Source: Streptococcus cristatus
GTDB lineage: Bacteria; Bacillota; Bacilli; Lactobacillales; Streptococcaceae
DNA length: 64,000 nucleotides
Assembly: GCF_008369405.1 (NCBI RefSeq)
Contig: NZ_VSJJ01000001.1
Span: 370,523 to 434,522, forward strand
Direction: 5' to 3'
Below, one piece after another: positions 1 through 9,365 of this stretch. Made by a program: the position numbers and the translations under genes. The stretch's first letter is position 1, and each line of letters begins with the position of its first letter. The notes beneath the pieces were generated by a model. That model saw only the letters and a list, made by a program, of their open reading frames with translations, did not search any database and had not been told where the DNA came from.

Positions 1-403
1 TATCAGCCAAGAGCAAGAGGTGCTTGGAACCTTCAAACAGTTCATTGCGAAAGTCATTTTTCAGACCAAAAGCCATGACTGGAACACCCAGCTCATCCAC
101 CACTCTAGCCAAATCATAGACATGATGGCGTTTCAAAAACTGAGCCTCATCAATCAAAACGCAGTAAGGCTTTTCAGGCAGACTTTGAATATAGCCAAAA
201 ATATCTGTCTGGTCCTCGATTGCCATCGCAGCTCGCTTCATGCCGATGCGGCTGGAAACAACGCCAAGGCCATCACGTGTATCAACAGCCGAGGTCATGA
301 TAACCACGCTTTTCCCCTGCTCTTCGTAGTTGTGGGCCACTTTCAAAATTTCAATCGTCTTGCCCGAATTCATTGTGCCATATTTATAATATAACTGAGC
401 CAT
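1..403 (-). CDS. tdk: Thymidine kinase, N-terminal part (cut by window edge)
   Basis: Phosphorylates thymidine to dTMP in the cytoplasmic pyrimidine salvage pathway. Reading the minus strand from an ATG at 403-401 gives a protein beginning [16 protein letters not shown], where GTMNSGKT is the Walker A loop of type II thymidine kinases. Further on comes [10 protein letters not shown], the Walker B/DEAQF motif of the family. About 134 codons are present; the zinc-binding C-terminal part lies outside the window. It is divergent from the tautomerase gene. Identity is secure from the motifs. Confidence 0.95.
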   Translation of the reverse strand, partial: MAQLYYKYGTMNSGKTIEILKVAHNYEEQGKSVVIMTSAVDTRDGLGVVSSRIGMKRAAMAIEDQTDIFGYIQSLPEKPYCVLIDEAQFLKRHHVYDLARVVDELGVPVMAFGLKNDFRNELFEGSKHLLLLAD

Positions 404-442
404 TTTATATCTACATTCTCTCTAAGTATTGTCTTTCTAGGA

Positions 443-485
443 CTTCCAGCTTTATCCATAGACTCGGCTGGAAAGACCGACTGTA
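443..485 (-). promoter_or_regulatory. Inverted repeat in the tdk leader
   Basis: A 7-bp inverted repeat (TTCCAGC / GCTGGAA) sits about 40 bases upstream of the tdk start in the 167-base divergent region shared with the tautomerase gene. It could form an RNA hairpin in the tdk leader. No U-tract follows, so its function is not clear. Confidence 0.25.
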
Positions 486-570
486 CTTCCTATTATTTTA
501 CCACAATTCACCTCTCTTTAAAACCTAATTTATGATAAAATAAGATTAGCAAAAGAAAAGGAGAAATCAT

Positions 571-753
571 ATGCCATTTGTCAGAATTGATTTATTTGAA
601 GGACGTACCTTAGAACAAAAGAAGGCTTTAGCCAAGGAAGTCACAGAAGCCGTTGTCAGAAATACTGGCGCACCTCAGTCTGCTGTCCATGTCATCATCA
701 ACGACATGCCAGAAGGCACTTACTTCCCTCAAGGTGAAATGCGAACAAAATAA
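571..753 (+). CDS. 4-oxalocrotonate tautomerase family protein
   Basis: A 60-residue protein, the usual length of the 4-OT family, with Pro directly after the initiator Met (MPFVRIDLFEG). This Pro is the catalytic base once Met is removed. A strong Shine-Dalgarno (AAAGGAGAAATCAT) fixes the start. Family members tautomerise enol/keto acids as hexamers. In streptococci the gene is a common neighbour of tdk, and its physiological substrate is not known from sequence. A terminator follows. Confidence 0.93.
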   Translation: MPFVRIDLFEGRTLEQKKALAKEVTEAVVRNTGAPQSAVHVIINDMPEGTYFPQGEMRTK

Positions 754-756
754 AAT

Positions 757-788
757 CAAAAAGGCTGAGATACTTTTCTCAGCCTTTT
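757..788. terminator. Bidirectional rho-independent terminator
   Basis: Hairpin AAGGCTGAGA / TCTCAGCCTT flanked by an A-run on one side and a T-rich tract on the other, between the convergent tautomerase and MATE genes. It can serve both. Confidence 0.85.
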
Positions 789-807
789 GATTTTATAATG
801 AAAACTC

Positions 808-2148
808 TCAGCGGCGCTTCTTTTGGATATAATTCAATCGTAGTTGGTAGAGAATTGCGCTCACGACCAAACTTGCAATCAGTCCAATCCAATAACCATA
901 GGGTCCCAAGTCCGTAGCATAATCTAAAAACAAGCCCAGAGGTAAGGAAACGCCCCAGTAAGCCAGCAGCCCCAAGTAAAATGGAGCTTTCGTATCCTTG
1001 TAGCCTCGCAAAATTCCCTGCAAAGGAGCGGCAATCGTATCAGCCAATTGGAAAAAGAGGCTAAAAGTCAGAAAGATTGAGGTCAGACGAATAAACTCTG
1101 GATCAGAGCCATAAAGACTAGCAACCTTATCTCGAAAAATATAGAGAAAAATCAAGGTAAAGACCGCAAAAATGGATGCCACAATTCTACCCAAAGTGCA
1201 GTATTTCTTCACATCGTCAATTCTTTCAGCCCCTAGCTCATAAGAGACAATGATGGCCATAGCTGTGGAGATACTCATAGGGAAAGCATACATAAGAGTA
1301 GAAAAGTTCATGGCAGCCTGATGGCTAGCGATAATCAAAGAAGAAAATTTTGACATCACTAGTCCGACGATTGAAAAGATGACAACTTCCGCAAAGACTG
1401 TCCCTCCTATTGGCAAACCTAAGCGAAAACCTTCAGCCAAACCAGCTTTGCTCAAGGGACGAATTTTCCAGAGTTGGTACTGGCGGACTTTAGGATGTTT
1501 GATGGCCAGTAATAGTGATATGACTAATGAAACCCAATAAGCTAAAGAAGTGCCCAGTCCCGCACCAGCTCCGCCCATTTCTGGAAAACCAAAAGCTCCA
1601 TAAATCAAAACATAATTGAAGCTGGCATTCAAGGGTAAGAGCAAGAGCATCAAATACATAGAAAGCCGAGTCAGCCCCAAAGCATCCAAGAGAGAGCGAA
1701 TAACGCTAAAGAGCAAGAAGGGAATGATGCCGATGGACAAGTACCAAAGATAATGCTGGGCCACATCTTTTACCAAAGGGTCTAATCCTAGACGCTGCAA
1801 AACCAAAGGGGCACCTAAAAATACCAGCGCAAATAAAATCAGTGATAGAGCTAAAGAAAGATAGATGAACTGATAAAAATCTGAGGCAATTTTTTCATCT
1901 TTCCCCTGTCCCAAATGGTGACCGATAATCGGAACCAAGGCAGACACAATCCCCGTCAGAAAGGAGAAAAATGAACCCCACAGACTAGTCGCCATAGAAA
2001 CCCCTGCCAGATGCAAGGTATCGTATTGGCCCGTCATGGTTGTGTCAACAAAGGAAGCCGAGAAATTTGCCAGTTGGTAAATCAAGATGGGAAGAAAAAT
2101 TGAAACAAACAAGCTCAGGCGTTGTTTCAAATGATAAGTTTGATACAT
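808..2148 (-). CDS. MATE family multidrug/Na+ antiporter
   Basis: A 446-residue polytopic membrane protein, the standard MATE length, with about 12 predicted transmembrane segments in two homologous halves. Typical MATE features include the N-terminal PILIYQLANFSASFVDTTM stretch and the later glycine-rich LGTSLAYW segment. It probably exports cationic drugs or metabolites in exchange for Na+ or H+. The ATG at 2148 is preceded by an AAGGAAC Shine-Dalgarno. It is monocistronic, with a 175-bp repeat copy upstream. The substrate cannot be read from sequence. Confidence 0.9.
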   Translation of the reverse strand: MYQTYHLKQRLSLFVSIFLPILIYQLANFSASFVDTTMTGQYDTLHLAGVSMATSLWGSFFSFLTGIVSALVPIIGHHLGQGKDEKIASDFYQFIYLSLALSLILFALVFLGAPLVLQRLGLDPLVKDVAQHYLWYLSIGIIPFLLFSVIRSLLDALGLTRLSMYLMLLLLPLNASFNYVLIYGAFGFPEMGGAGAGLGTSLAYWVSLVISLLLAIKHPKVRQYQLWKIRPLSKAGLAEGFRLGLPIGGTVFAEVVIFSIVGLVMSKFSSLIIASHQAAMNFSTLMYAFPMSISTAMAIIVSYELGAERIDDVKKYCTLGRIVASIFAVFTLIFLYIFRDKVASLYGSDPEFIRLTSIFLTFSLFFQLADTIAAPLQGILRGYKDTKAPFYLGLLAYWGVSLPLGLFLDYATDLGPYGYWIGLIASLVVSAILYQLRLNYIQKKRR

Positions 2149-2207
2149 GTTAGGTTCCTTTTTTTAATCTTCCTTTACTATACTACAAGCCAGCTCAATA
2201 GTCAAAA

Positions 2208-2382
2208 GAGGCTGGGACAAAAGTCCTAGCCTCTCAATTGTCTTTGGATTGTCGAGCAAGACGCAGTGGTTGAGTGGGCTCTACTAGGCTGATTTCATCA
2301 GCTTTTACAGCCCTACTCAACTGTGCGGAGGTGGGACGACGAAATCGAATTCTAACGAATGACCGATTTCTGTCCTACTCTC
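2208..2382 (+). repeat. 175-bp structured interspersed repeat, copy 1 of 3
   Basis: Near-identical to 13505-13679 and, inverted, to 20609-20783. The ends are imperfect inverted repeats (GAGGCTGGGACA and, read from the other end, GAGAGTGGGACA). Internally it holds three paired segments: a hairpin at the GAGGCT end, a long stem GAGTGGGCT / AGCCCTACTC capped by GCTGAT-TTC-ATCAGC, and GAAATCG / CGATTTC near the other end. This copy lies immediately after the pbuX stop codon. No ORF is seen. It resembles a MITE-like or structured-RNA/terminator element. Confidence 0.85.
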
Positions 2383-2386
2383 TTTC

Positions 2387-3652
2387 TTATTTATTTTTTC
2401 GATTTAGGATAGCGTTTAGGACAATAGCAATCAGACTGGCCATGACAATTCCGTTTGAGAAGAACATCTGAAGGCTGGTCGGTAGGCTGTTGAAAAGGCT
2501 GCTACCATTGAGGCCGACACCTGCTGAGATAGAAATCGCTGCAATGAGGAAATTATGCTCACTGTGCTCAAAGTCAACACGCGCTAAGATTTGCATCCCC
2601 TGAACGGACACAAAACCAAACATAACTAGCATGGCACCACCAAGGACTGGACTTGGAATAATCTGTGCCAAGGCTCCGAATTTTGGCAGAAGACCGAGAA
2701 GAATCAGGAAGCCAGCCGCATAGTAAATCGGCAACCGCGTTTTGATACCGGATAATTTGACCAAGCCAACATTCTGAGAAAATCCTGTGTAAGGGAAGGT
2801 ATTGAAGACACCACCCAGCAGGACCGCAAGTCCTTCTGCTCGATAGCCATTTCGCAGGCGGGTACTGTCAATTTTATCTTTGGTAATGTCAGAAAGTGCC
2901 AAGTACACCCCTGTTGACTCTACTAAGGAAACCGTTGCGATGATACACATCATCACGATAGAAGAAAATTCAAACTTTGGTGCTCCGAAATAGAAAGGGG
3001 TTGGCACATGGACCAGCGGAGCCTGTGCGACCGGCGTTAAATCTACCAAGCCCATGGCTCCAGCAATGCCCGTTCCGACAATCAAACCAATTAAAATAGA
3101 GATGGATTTGATAAAACCTTTGGTAAAAATGTTAATCAATAGAATGATCAGTACTGTCACAGCTGCTAGCATCAGACTTTGGGCGGTCGGCTTGTCTACG
3201 TTATTTCCCATATTGCCAATGGCTACTGGAATCAAGGTCAAGCCAATGGTCGTAATGACCGAACCAGTCACAACTGAAGGAAACAGATTGGCGATTTTTG
3301 AGAAAATCCCAGCGATCAGAACAACATAAATCCCTGATGCAATCAAGGCACCAAACATAGCGCCACTTCCATGGCTCTGCCCAATGATAATCAAAGGAGC
3401 AACGGACTGGAAGGCCACGCCCAGCACGACTGGCAAACCGATACCAAAATATTTATTTAGCTGGAGTTGCAAGAGAGTGGCAACACCACACATGAAAATA
3501 TCGGTCGAAATCAGATAGGTCAATTGCTCAGCCGAATAACCCAAAGCCCCAGCGATCATAATCGGCACCAAGATGGAACCTGAATACATAGCCAACAAGT
3601 GTTGCAAACCTAAAACGGCTGCCTGTGAATGTTTTTCCTCGTTATAGTTCAT
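2387..3652 (-). CDS. pbuX: Xanthine permease (NCS2/uracil-xanthine permease family)
   Basis: A 421-residue membrane carrier beginning MNYNEEKHSQAAVLGLQHLL; the GLQHLLAMY element is characteristic of the NCS2 nucleobase permeases, and TGFSQNVGL is the conserved substrate-site region. It imports xanthine for salvage by Xpt. The start chosen is the ATG at 3652, one base after the xpt stop, rather than an upstream in-frame codon at 3703 inside xpt. It is co-transcribed with xpt behind the purine riboswitch. A 175-bp repeat follows the stop. Confidence 0.93.
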   Translation of the reverse strand: MNYNEEKHSQAAVLGLQHLLAMYSGSILVPIMIAGALGYSAEQLTYLISTDIFMCGVATLLQLQLNKYFGIGLPVVLGVAFQSVAPLIIIGQSHGSGAMFGALIASGIYVVLIAGIFSKIANLFPSVVTGSVITTIGLTLIPVAIGNMGNNVDKPTAQSLMLAAVTVLIILLINIFTKGFIKSISILIGLIVGTGIAGAMGLVDLTPVAQAPLVHVPTPFYFGAPKFEFSSIVMMCIIATVSLVESTGVYLALSDITKDKIDSTRLRNGYRAEGLAVLLGGVFNTFPYTGFSQNVGLVKLSGIKTRLPIYYAAGFLILLGLLPKFGALAQIIPSPVLGGAMLVMFGFVSVQGMQILARVDFEHSEHNFLIAAISISAGVGLNGSSLFNSLPTSLQMFFSNGIVMASLIAIVLNAILNRKNK

Positions 3653-3653
3653 T

Positions 3654-4235
3654 TTATAGATCTGCCTCTCTAAATACAACTTTCCCATTTTCGAATCTGT
3701 CAATTCGAGCCAGCGAAAGAACGGTTTGTCCTTGCGCTTCTAGCAAGCTTCGACCATCTTGGAAGGATTTCTCAATCACGATTCCAATGGCTGCTACCTC
3801 AGCGCCCGCTTCTTCAATGATTTTAATCAGGCCTTTAGCTGCCTGACCATTTGCCAAGAAATCATCAACGACCAGAACCTTGTCACTTGACTCCAAAAAC
3901 TTACTAGCGATGGAGACAGTCGAAGTGATCTGCTTGGTAAAGGAATATACTTCCGCTGTTAAAATTCCTTCAGTCATGGTGATGTTCTTAGACTTTTTAG
4001 CAAAAATCATTGGAACACCCAAAGCTTCTGCCGTGTAGACAGCCGGTGCGATCCCAGACGCCTCAATCGTCACAACCTTTGTAATGCCTGCATCCCTGAA
4101 ATGCTCAGCAAATACTTGCCCGATTTCTTTCATAAGCGAAAAATCGACCTGATGAGTCAGGAAAGAGTCAACTTTGAGAATATTTTCTCCTAAAATGTTG
4201 CCATCCCTCAAAATTCTTTCTTCTAATGTTTTCAT
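3654..4235 (-). CDS. xpt: Xanthine phosphoribosyltransferase
   Basis: Converts xanthine and PRPP to XMP in the cytoplasm. The 193-residue product has the type I PRTase signature [17 protein letters not shown] (PRPP-binding loop). The ATG at 4235 has an AGGAGAT Shine-Dalgarno; the upstream frame extension to 4292 falls in the riboswitch leader and is not real. It forms an operon with pbuX and is likely repressed by guanine through the leader aptamer. Confidence 0.95.
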   Translation of the reverse strand: MKTLEERILRDGNILGENILKVDSFLTHQVDFSLMKEIGQVFAEHFRDAGITKVVTIEASGIAPAVYTAEALGVPMIFAKKSKNITMTEGILTAEVYSFTKQITSTVSIASKFLESSDKVLVVDDFLANGQAAKGLIKIIEEAGAEVAAIGIVIEKSFQDGRSLLEAQGQTVLSLARIDRFENGKVVFREADL

Positions 4236-4268
4236 GTATCTCCTCTTAACATATCTTGGTTCGATGAT

Positions 4269-4300
4269 GAAAGGACCTGCCACGATAAGCAAGTCCTTTC
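4269..4300 (-). promoter_or_regulatory. Leader hairpin, candidate expression platform of the purine riboswitch
   Basis: A 12-bp stem (GAAAGGACTTGC with GCAGGTCCTTTC, one G·T pair) lies between the aptamer and the xpt Shine-Dalgarno. It lacks a clear U-tract. A second nested stem sits between it and the aptamer at about 4305-4350 (TAATGAC/GTCATTA enclosing CTGATA/TATCAG). Which of them switches is not resolved. Confidence 0.5.
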
Positions 4301-4351
4301 TGTTAATGACAAATAGCCTGATAATAAAAGTATCAGAAAGTCATTAGGCTC

Positions 4352-4416
4352 ACTTATTGTTAGATGTTTGGCATCTTGTAGAGACCTTGCCCCAATCATT
4401 AGCAAGATAAATAAGT
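4352..4416 (-). promoter_or_regulatory. Purine (guanine-class) riboswitch aptamer upstream of xpt-pbuX
   Basis: On the minus strand the segment runs ACTTAT (P1), CTTGC..GGCAAG (P2), the junction GTCTCTAC (consensus UUUCUAC), AGATG-CCAAAC-ATCT (P3 and loop), then AACA and AATAAGT closing P1. The J3/1 position that decides specificity reads C, as in guanine aptamers; adenine aptamers have U. The location before xpt-pbuX fits the known guanine-riboswitch regulon. Confidence 0.85.
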
Positions 4417-4428
4417 TATTCTATTTAA

Positions 4429-5412
4429 TTAATGGGCATCGCCATTCCAGATGGAATTTTTGACGATGACATAGTCCACGCGAGTCAGGCTATGCAAGTC
4501 ACGACCACCAGCATAGGAAATTGAACTCTGCAAATCCTGCTCCATTTCAGTTAATGTGTCTTGCAAGTGTCCCTTAGCCGGCAGCAAAATCTTCTTGCCT
4601 TCGACATTTTTATAAGCACCTTTTTGATACTCGGATGCAGAACCATAGTATTCTTTAAACTTATCGCCGTCTACCTCGATGGTTTCACCTGGGCTTTCAA
4701 TGTGGCCTGCAAAGAGCGAACCAATCATGACCATGCTGGCTCCGAAGCGGATCGATTTGGCAATATCGCCATGTGTCCGAATTCCACCGTCTGCAATAAT
4801 AGGCTTGCGGGCAACCTTTGAACACCAACGAAGCGCAGACAACTGCCAGCCGCCCGTTCCAAATCCTGTCTTGACTTTGGTAATGCAGACCTTGCCTGGT
4901 CCGATGCCAACTTTGGTCGCATCTGCGCCAGCATTTTCCAGCTCCCGCACAGCTTCTGGAGTCCCAACGTTCCCTGCAATGACAAAGGTCTCTGGCAATT
5001 CTTTCTTGATGTGTTGGATCATTTTAATCACACTGTCTGAGTGTCCATGCGCAATATCGATGGTAATGTATTCAGGTGCATCATCTTTAAGGCTACTAAC
5101 GAAGTCATACTCATAGTCTTTCACACCGACAGAGATCGATGCAATCAGTCCTTGCTCATGCATTCGTTTAACGAATGGTTTGCGCCCTTCCTCATCGAAA
5201 CGGTGCATAATGTAGAAATAGCCTCCTCGAGCAAGCTCTTCAGCGACAGATTCGTCAATAATCGTCTGCATATTGGACGGTACGACCGGCATCCGAAACG
5301 TATGTTTACCAAATTTCACACTGGTGTCAGCCTCTGAACGGCTTTTCACAATACATTTCGCTGGAATTAGTTGAATATCTTCATAGTCAAAAATCTGAAA
5401 ATCATTGAGCAT
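4429..5412 (-). CDS. guaC: GMP reductase
   Basis: Reduces GMP to IMP with NADPH, linking guanine to adenine nucleotide pools. The 327-residue length and start [17 protein letters not shown] fit the Firmicute GuaC branch of the IMPDH/GMPR TIM-barrel family. The catalytic loop [11 protein letters not shown] contains the active-site Cys, and [11 protein letters not shown] is the phosphate-binding segment. There are no CBS domains, which argues against IMPDH. It shares direction with xpt-pbuX, but the riboswitch between them suggests a separate transcript. Confidence 0.94.
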   Translation of the reverse strand: MLNDFQIFDYEDIQLIPAKCIVKSRSEADTSVKFGKHTFRMPVVPSNMQTIIDESVAEELARGGYFYIMHRFDEEGRKPFVKRMHEQGLIASISVGVKDYEYDFVSSLKDDAPEYITIDIAHGHSDSVIKMIQHIKKELPETFVIAGNVGTPEAVRELENAGADATKVGIGPGKVCITKVKTGFGTGGWQLSALRWCSKVARKPIIADGGIRTHGDIAKSIRFGASMVMIGSLFAGHIESPGETIEVDGDKFKEYYGSASEYQKGAYKNVEGKKILLPAKGHLQDTLTEMEQDLQSSISYAGGRDLHSLTRVDYVIVKNSIWNGDAH

Positions 5413-5561
5413 AGAAAACTCCTTATCAATACAAAAAATGACCTACCTATGCTCTTCAGCATCGCTACATCTATCCAGACGTTTCCAGAAAAAGTATATC
5501 ATAAGGTACAGTTTTTGTAAAATATTTCAAGTGTATTATTGATAAAGTTCGGAAATTAAGA

Positions 5562-5583
5562 AAAACACGGTCGCCCGTGTTTT
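5562..5583 (-). terminator. Rho-independent terminator after tatA
   Basis: Inverted repeat AAAACACGG / CCGTGTTTT with a TTTTTCTT tract on the minus strand. It overlaps the tatA stop region and closes the efe-tat operon. Confidence 0.85.
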
Positions 5584-5767
5584 ATTCTTTCTTATCTTTT
5601 TCTGAGTTGGAGTCTTCTGCCCCTCCGTCAACTGCCTTTTTAAACTCTGAAAACATTTTTCCAATCGACTGCCCTAGCTCTGGCAGACGTTTTGGTCCAA
5701 AAATCAGTAAGGCACCTAGGACGATAACGATAAGCCCTGGTAATCCAATGTCTTTTAAAATTCCCAT
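5582..5767 (-). CDS. tatA: Sec-independent translocase subunit TatA
   Basis: A 61-residue protein with one N-terminal transmembrane helix (LPGLIVIVLGALLIFGP), the FGPKRLPELG hinge typical of TatA/E, an amphipathic helix and a short charged tail. It polymerises to form the passage for folded Tat substrates. Its start overlaps the tatC stop by one base. The only recognisable Tat substrate in the window is EfeB, in the same operon. Confidence 0.95.
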   Translation of the reverse strand: MGILKDIGLPGLIVIVLGALLIFGPKRLPELGQSIGKMFSEFKKAVDGGAEDSNSEKDKKE

Positions 5768-6474
5768 TACGATGTTCTCCTTTTCTCAATCATTTTACTC
5801 AGTAAGATACTGACTTCATACAGCAAAATCAGTGGTACTGTCATTGACAAGTCACTGATGAAATCAGCCGGCGTCAAGATTACTGCTAATACTAATAAAA
5901 CGAAATAAGCATAGCGTCTATATTTTATCAAAAATTGCGGTTTGAGCAAACCGATTGATGTCAGAAAGGCCACAATGACAGGCAATTCAAACAAGAAAGC
6001 AATCGGGATGGTCGTGTGAAATAGAAAGGACAGGTAGTTCTGCGCAGTCATCTGGATGGCAAATAAACCATCTCCTAAAGAGAGCAAAACTTGCAAAATA
6101 GCGGGGCTGACAAAGTAAAAACCAAAGGCCAAACCCAAGACAAAGCTGAAAAATGTAGCTGGTATGTAAGCAAAAATCGCCTTTGCTTCACTATTTCTAA
6201 GAGCAGGGCGGATAAATTCCCAAATCTGATAGACCATAAAAGGGAGCGTCAGTGAGAAAGCCCCAAGACTAGCCAGGCTAATATAAATCCAAAGAATGTC
6301 GTCTGGTCCCAATACAATCAGCTTCTGCTCAAAAGAAGCGGTCAGCCATTTGTAAATATCCGCTGCAAAAAGCAGACTGACCAGAAAAATCAAACCGAAC
6401 CAGATTAAAACAGCTATAAAACGCCATCTAAATTCCGTCAAGTGTTCAACAACGGTCTGTTCCTTACTAGGCAT
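5767..6474 (-). CDS. tatC: Sec-independent translocase subunit TatC
   Basis: The twin-arginine signal receptor of the Tat system. At 235 residues with six predicted transmembrane helices, it begins MPSKEQTVVEHLTEFRWR; the HLTEFRWR block corresponds to the conserved cytoplasmic N-terminus (HLxELRxR). The internal FMVYQIWEFIRPALRNSEAK stretch is the family P1-loop region. It overlaps efeU by 8 bases and tatA by one, so translation is coupled. Confidence 0.95.
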   Translation of the reverse strand: MPSKEQTVVEHLTEFRWRFIAVLIWFGLIFLVSLLFAADIYKWLTASFEQKLIVLGPDDILWIYISLASLGAFSLTLPFMVYQIWEFIRPALRNSEAKAIFAYIPATFFSFVLGLAFGFYFVSPAILQVLLSLGDGLFAIQMTAQNYLSFLFHTTIPIAFLFELPVIVAFLTSIGLLKPQFLIKYRRYAYFVLLVLAVILTPADFISDLSMTVPLILLYEVSILLSKMIEKRRTS

Positions 6475-8164
6475 CTGCTCGCTCCTTTTGCCGATTTCTA
6501 AAGGTCACATAGAGGACAACGACCAGAAAGATGGCTTGACTTAGAAGCACTTCAAGGCTCGGATAAATTCCCAGCCAATCAATGGTTGGAAGATGAGAAA
6601 TCAAGTGACTAGGAAAAATGGCTGTTAATTGCAAGGCATGAATGCTGACACCTAACATTTTAAAGGCCAAGGCGTAGATCAGCCAAGTTAGACCAAAGAA
6701 AATCCGATGAGGCCGAATGAAACTGCTGGCCTTGGTCATTAGAATTGCGAGCAAGACTAAAACCAAGATAGCGAGTCCCAGTCCCAAAAAGAAGTCTAGA
6801 GTAGTAATTCGTGGTAAAATGCCTGCATAGAACAAGATGGTCTCCGCCCCCTCACGGAAGACAGCGAGAAAGCTCAGAGCAAACATGGAAATAAAACTAC
6901 CACTGGCTGTCACTGCCTGCATCTGACTTTCCATGAAGTCATTCCACTTCTTGACAGAGGACTTGCTGTGGAGCCAAATGCCGACCAAAATCATCATGAC
7001 AACCGCAAAAATCCCCACTGCCCCCTCAATGATTTCACGATTAGAGCCAGAGGCGACGGCTGGAAAAAGAGTCTGTAGCAAAATGGCAATGACCGCACTG
7101 GCTAGTACGCCCAAGCCAGCACCAGTATAAACCCATTTGAGGCCTTTTTTCATCTTGGAGGCCTTGAGCGTCGTAACAAGTGCCATCACAATCAAAAGAG
7201 CCTCAACGCCCTCACGCAGCAAAATCAGCATGGCATCAAAGAAAGTATAAGACCCGCTAGTGTCAATCTGTTCTAGCTCACTAATCAAAGACTCTAGCTG
7301 GTCTTGATACTCCTTGTCCTTACCCTTCACCATGATGACAGGCGACTGGCTTTCTACTTTGGTATAGAGGGAAGGATTTTTAGTGCTGACATCTCCTTCA
7401 ACGCTTGGCCAAATCGTGATAAATTTCTTCATCGCAGCCTTGCCCTGCTTTTCGTCCCCCTTTTGGAAAGCAAGCAGAGCCTTTTTCAGAAGGCCTATAC
7501 CATCTGCCAGTGTAAGATTCTCACTGCTAGCAGATGCCTCTTCTCCCTTGACAAAGCTATCAATCGCAGCTGTCAGGTCATCATAGGAAGTTTGAATGGC
7601 TTCAAAATCCGTTGGCTCCGTCTCGATGGCACTCCGTAAAAAGGAAATGGCCGTCTCCACCCTGCCATAATGAGCCGTACTATGATCCCGCACCACTCCT
7701 TCATTAGCGGTCCAAGTCGAATTCATTTTTTTATAGGCTTCACGAATCTTTTCAAGATCCTTGCTCTCAATCGCTGCCTGAAGAGCTTGAAATTTTGATT
7801 CTAGTTTATTGACCAGCTTGGTTTTTTCCGCCTCTAGATCAACGGGATTCTGCTCCTTTTCAAAAGCTAAAAGAGCGGCTGAAACCTTGGTCAACTTGTC
7901 CTCTGTTACATCGCCCGAGATAGTCAATGCCTTGCTGACTTCTTTTCCTGCAGCTGAGTCATGCTTGCTTAAAGCCTCAAATTCAGTCTGTATTTCCTCC
8001 AGCAATTGTTTGGCACTGGCTTGATCACCCTTTTGAACAGCGGTGCTAGCATCCGTGATCTTGATAAAAAGACTGCTGTAAGAATCCTCAGCTGATACAG
8101 GCTGAGCTAGGAGCAAGAGAGTCATGAGCAAAAACAGGACTTTATTCAAATAATTTCTGACCAA
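6467..8164 (-). CDS. efeU: High-affinity iron permease, FTR1/EfeU family
   Basis: Membrane permease of the EfeUOB iron importer. The start chosen is TTG at 8164, six bases after GGAG and inside the end of efeB; the longer frame to 8233 has no ribosome site. The 565-residue product has a signal peptide (hydrophobic core to about residue 24, ending AQPVSAED), an extracytoplasmic helical domain of about 270 residues, then the FTR1 membrane domain. The two iron-binding REGxE motifs are REGVE (about 317-321) and REGAE (about 437-441). It overlaps efeB and tatC. Confidence 0.92.
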   Translation of the reverse strand: MVRNYLNKVLFLLMTLLLLAQPVSAEDSYSSLFIKITDASTAVQKGDQASAKQLLEEIQTEFEALSKHDSAAGKEVSKALTISGDVTEDKLTKVSAALLAFEKEQNPVDLEAEKTKLVNKLESKFQALQAAIESKDLEKIREAYKKMNSTWTANEGVVRDHSTAHYGRVETAISFLRSAIETEPTDFEAIQTSYDDLTAAIDSFVKGEEASASSENLTLADGIGLLKKALLAFQKGDEKQGKAAMKKFITIWPSVEGDVSTKNPSLYTKVESQSPVIMVKGKDKEYQDQLESLISELEQIDTSGSYTFFDAMLILLREGVEALLIVMALVTTLKASKMKKGLKWVYTGAGLGVLASAVIAILLQTLFPAVASGSNREIIEGAVGIFAVVMMILVGIWLHSKSSVKKWNDFMESQMQAVTASGSFISMFALSFLAVFREGAETILFYAGILPRITTLDFFLGLGLAILVLVLLAILMTKASSFIRPHRIFFGLTWLIYALAFKMLGVSIHALQLTAIFPSHLISHLPTIDWLGIYPSLEVLLSQAIFLVVVLYVTFRNRQKERADA

Positions 8165-9365
8165 GATATTCTCCTTTTTTGACACCGCCGAAGCAAGCAA
8201 ACAAGCCACTGCCCACATGGGTGACATATTCATTCATCTTATCCTGTGCTCCAAGATTGGTCTGGACTTTGATAAAACTGTCGGGATCCTTTTGGAAAGA
8301 GATAAAAAGCAGTCCTGTATCAAATTGACCCGTTGTTTCGTCAATCCCATCCGAATAAGAATAGGAACGGCGATAGAGAGGCTTGTCCACTTCTTTAGCT
8401 AGCCGCACATGTGCATCAACTGGAAGCAAGTCCAAGTCTACCTCGTCAAATTCATTCTTCTTACCAAAGGGCGCTCCGCTCTCCTTATAACGACCAAAGG
8501 TGTTTTCCTGCTCTTGCAAATTGGTCCGATCCCAAGTCTCAAGAAACATCTGGATTCGACGGACAGCCATATAAGAGCCACCCTTCATCCAGTCCTTGCT
8601 ATCACACCAAACCACCTTGTCAAAATCTTTCTCCTTGGTGACATTAGCCGTGCCGTCTTTAAAACCAAATAGATTGCGGGGAGTAGACATACGATCGCCA
8701 ATAGCAGCAAAGCCAGACTGGCTCCATTTCATAGTGACAGCATTTCGCGCTTTACGAACCAAATTGCGAACAGCATGAAAAGCCACCTGTTCATCATCCG
8801 CGCAAGCTTGAATGACAATATCACCGCCAGTATATTTCTCTTTTAGTTGTTCTTTAGGGAAAGGAGGCATATCACGAAATTCCTTGGGCTTTTTATCCTC
8901 CAAGCCCATTTTTTTCAGGAAAGAGGCGGAGACTCCAAAGGTCAAGGTCAGTCGATAAGGGTTGAGGCCGACCGTTTCTCCAGTATCCGTAGGAGGCAAG
9001 AGAGCATTAGAACCATCTTTTTTGACCAGCTCTCCATTGACCAACTTTTCACTGTAAGCGGTCCAGTCCTTGAACATCTGGATAATGGTCTCCCTATCCG
9101 TCGTATGCAAATCCAGAATGACAAAATAGATATTCTTCTGCATAGCTGTCGTAATGCCAGCTTGATGCTCACCGTAAAAACTGATTTCTTCCTTACCGTC
9201 AGCAAATTTCTTATCTTCCTTCGCTTGATTAGCGAAAAAAGCAGATGCACTGGAGACACCCAGCGCTAAGCCTGCACCTCCAATCCCTGCTTTTTTAAGA
9301 AATTCCCGACGATCCATTTTTTTATTAAACCATTTTTCGTCTTTGGTCATCTTCTTACTTCCCAT
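8142..9365 (-). CDS. efeB: Dye-decolorising-type heme peroxidase EfeB with Tat signal
   Basis: DyP-family heme peroxidase of the EfeUOB system, proposed to oxidise Fe(II) or release heme iron outside the membrane. The 407-residue protein begins with a twin-arginine signal: DRREFLKKAG followed by a hydrophobic stretch and an Ala-rich cleavage region near residue 45. The FKDGTAN segment is the DyP GXXDG motif with the catalytic Asp. A proximal heme His is likely in DAHVRLAKE. It overlaps efeO by 11 bases; a second ATG at 9350 is a possible alternative start. Location beside tatAC suggests a dedicated export route. Confidence 0.93.
   Translation of the reverse strand: MGSKKMTKDEKWFNKKMDRREFLKKAGIGGAGLALGVSSASAFFANQAKEDKKFADGKEEISFYGEHQAGITTAMQKNIYFVILDLHTTDRETIIQMFKDWTAYSEKLVNGELVKKDGSNALLPPTDTGETVGLNPYRLTLTFGVSASFLKKMGLEDKKPKEFRDMPPFPKEQLKEKYTGGDIVIQACADDEQVAFHAVRNLVRKARNAVTMKWSQSGFAAIGDRMSTPRNLFGFKDGTANVTKEKDFDKVVWCDSKDWMKGGSYMAVRRIQMFLETWDRTNLQEQENTFGRYKESGAPFGKKNEFDEVDLDLLPVDAHVRLAKEVDKPLYRRSYSYSDGIDETTGQFDTGLLFISFQKDPDSFIKVQTNLGAQDKMNEYVTHVGSGLFACFGGVKKGEYLGQKLFE

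Noticed and set aside
20-394. Plus-strand 124-residue frame at the left edge
   Set aside because: It lies antisense to clear thymidine kinase coding sequence with Walker A and DEAQF motifs.
4236-4292. N-terminal extension of Xpt
   Set aside because: It lies inside the riboswitch leader; the ATG at 4235 has the Shine-Dalgarno and gives the usual Xpt length.
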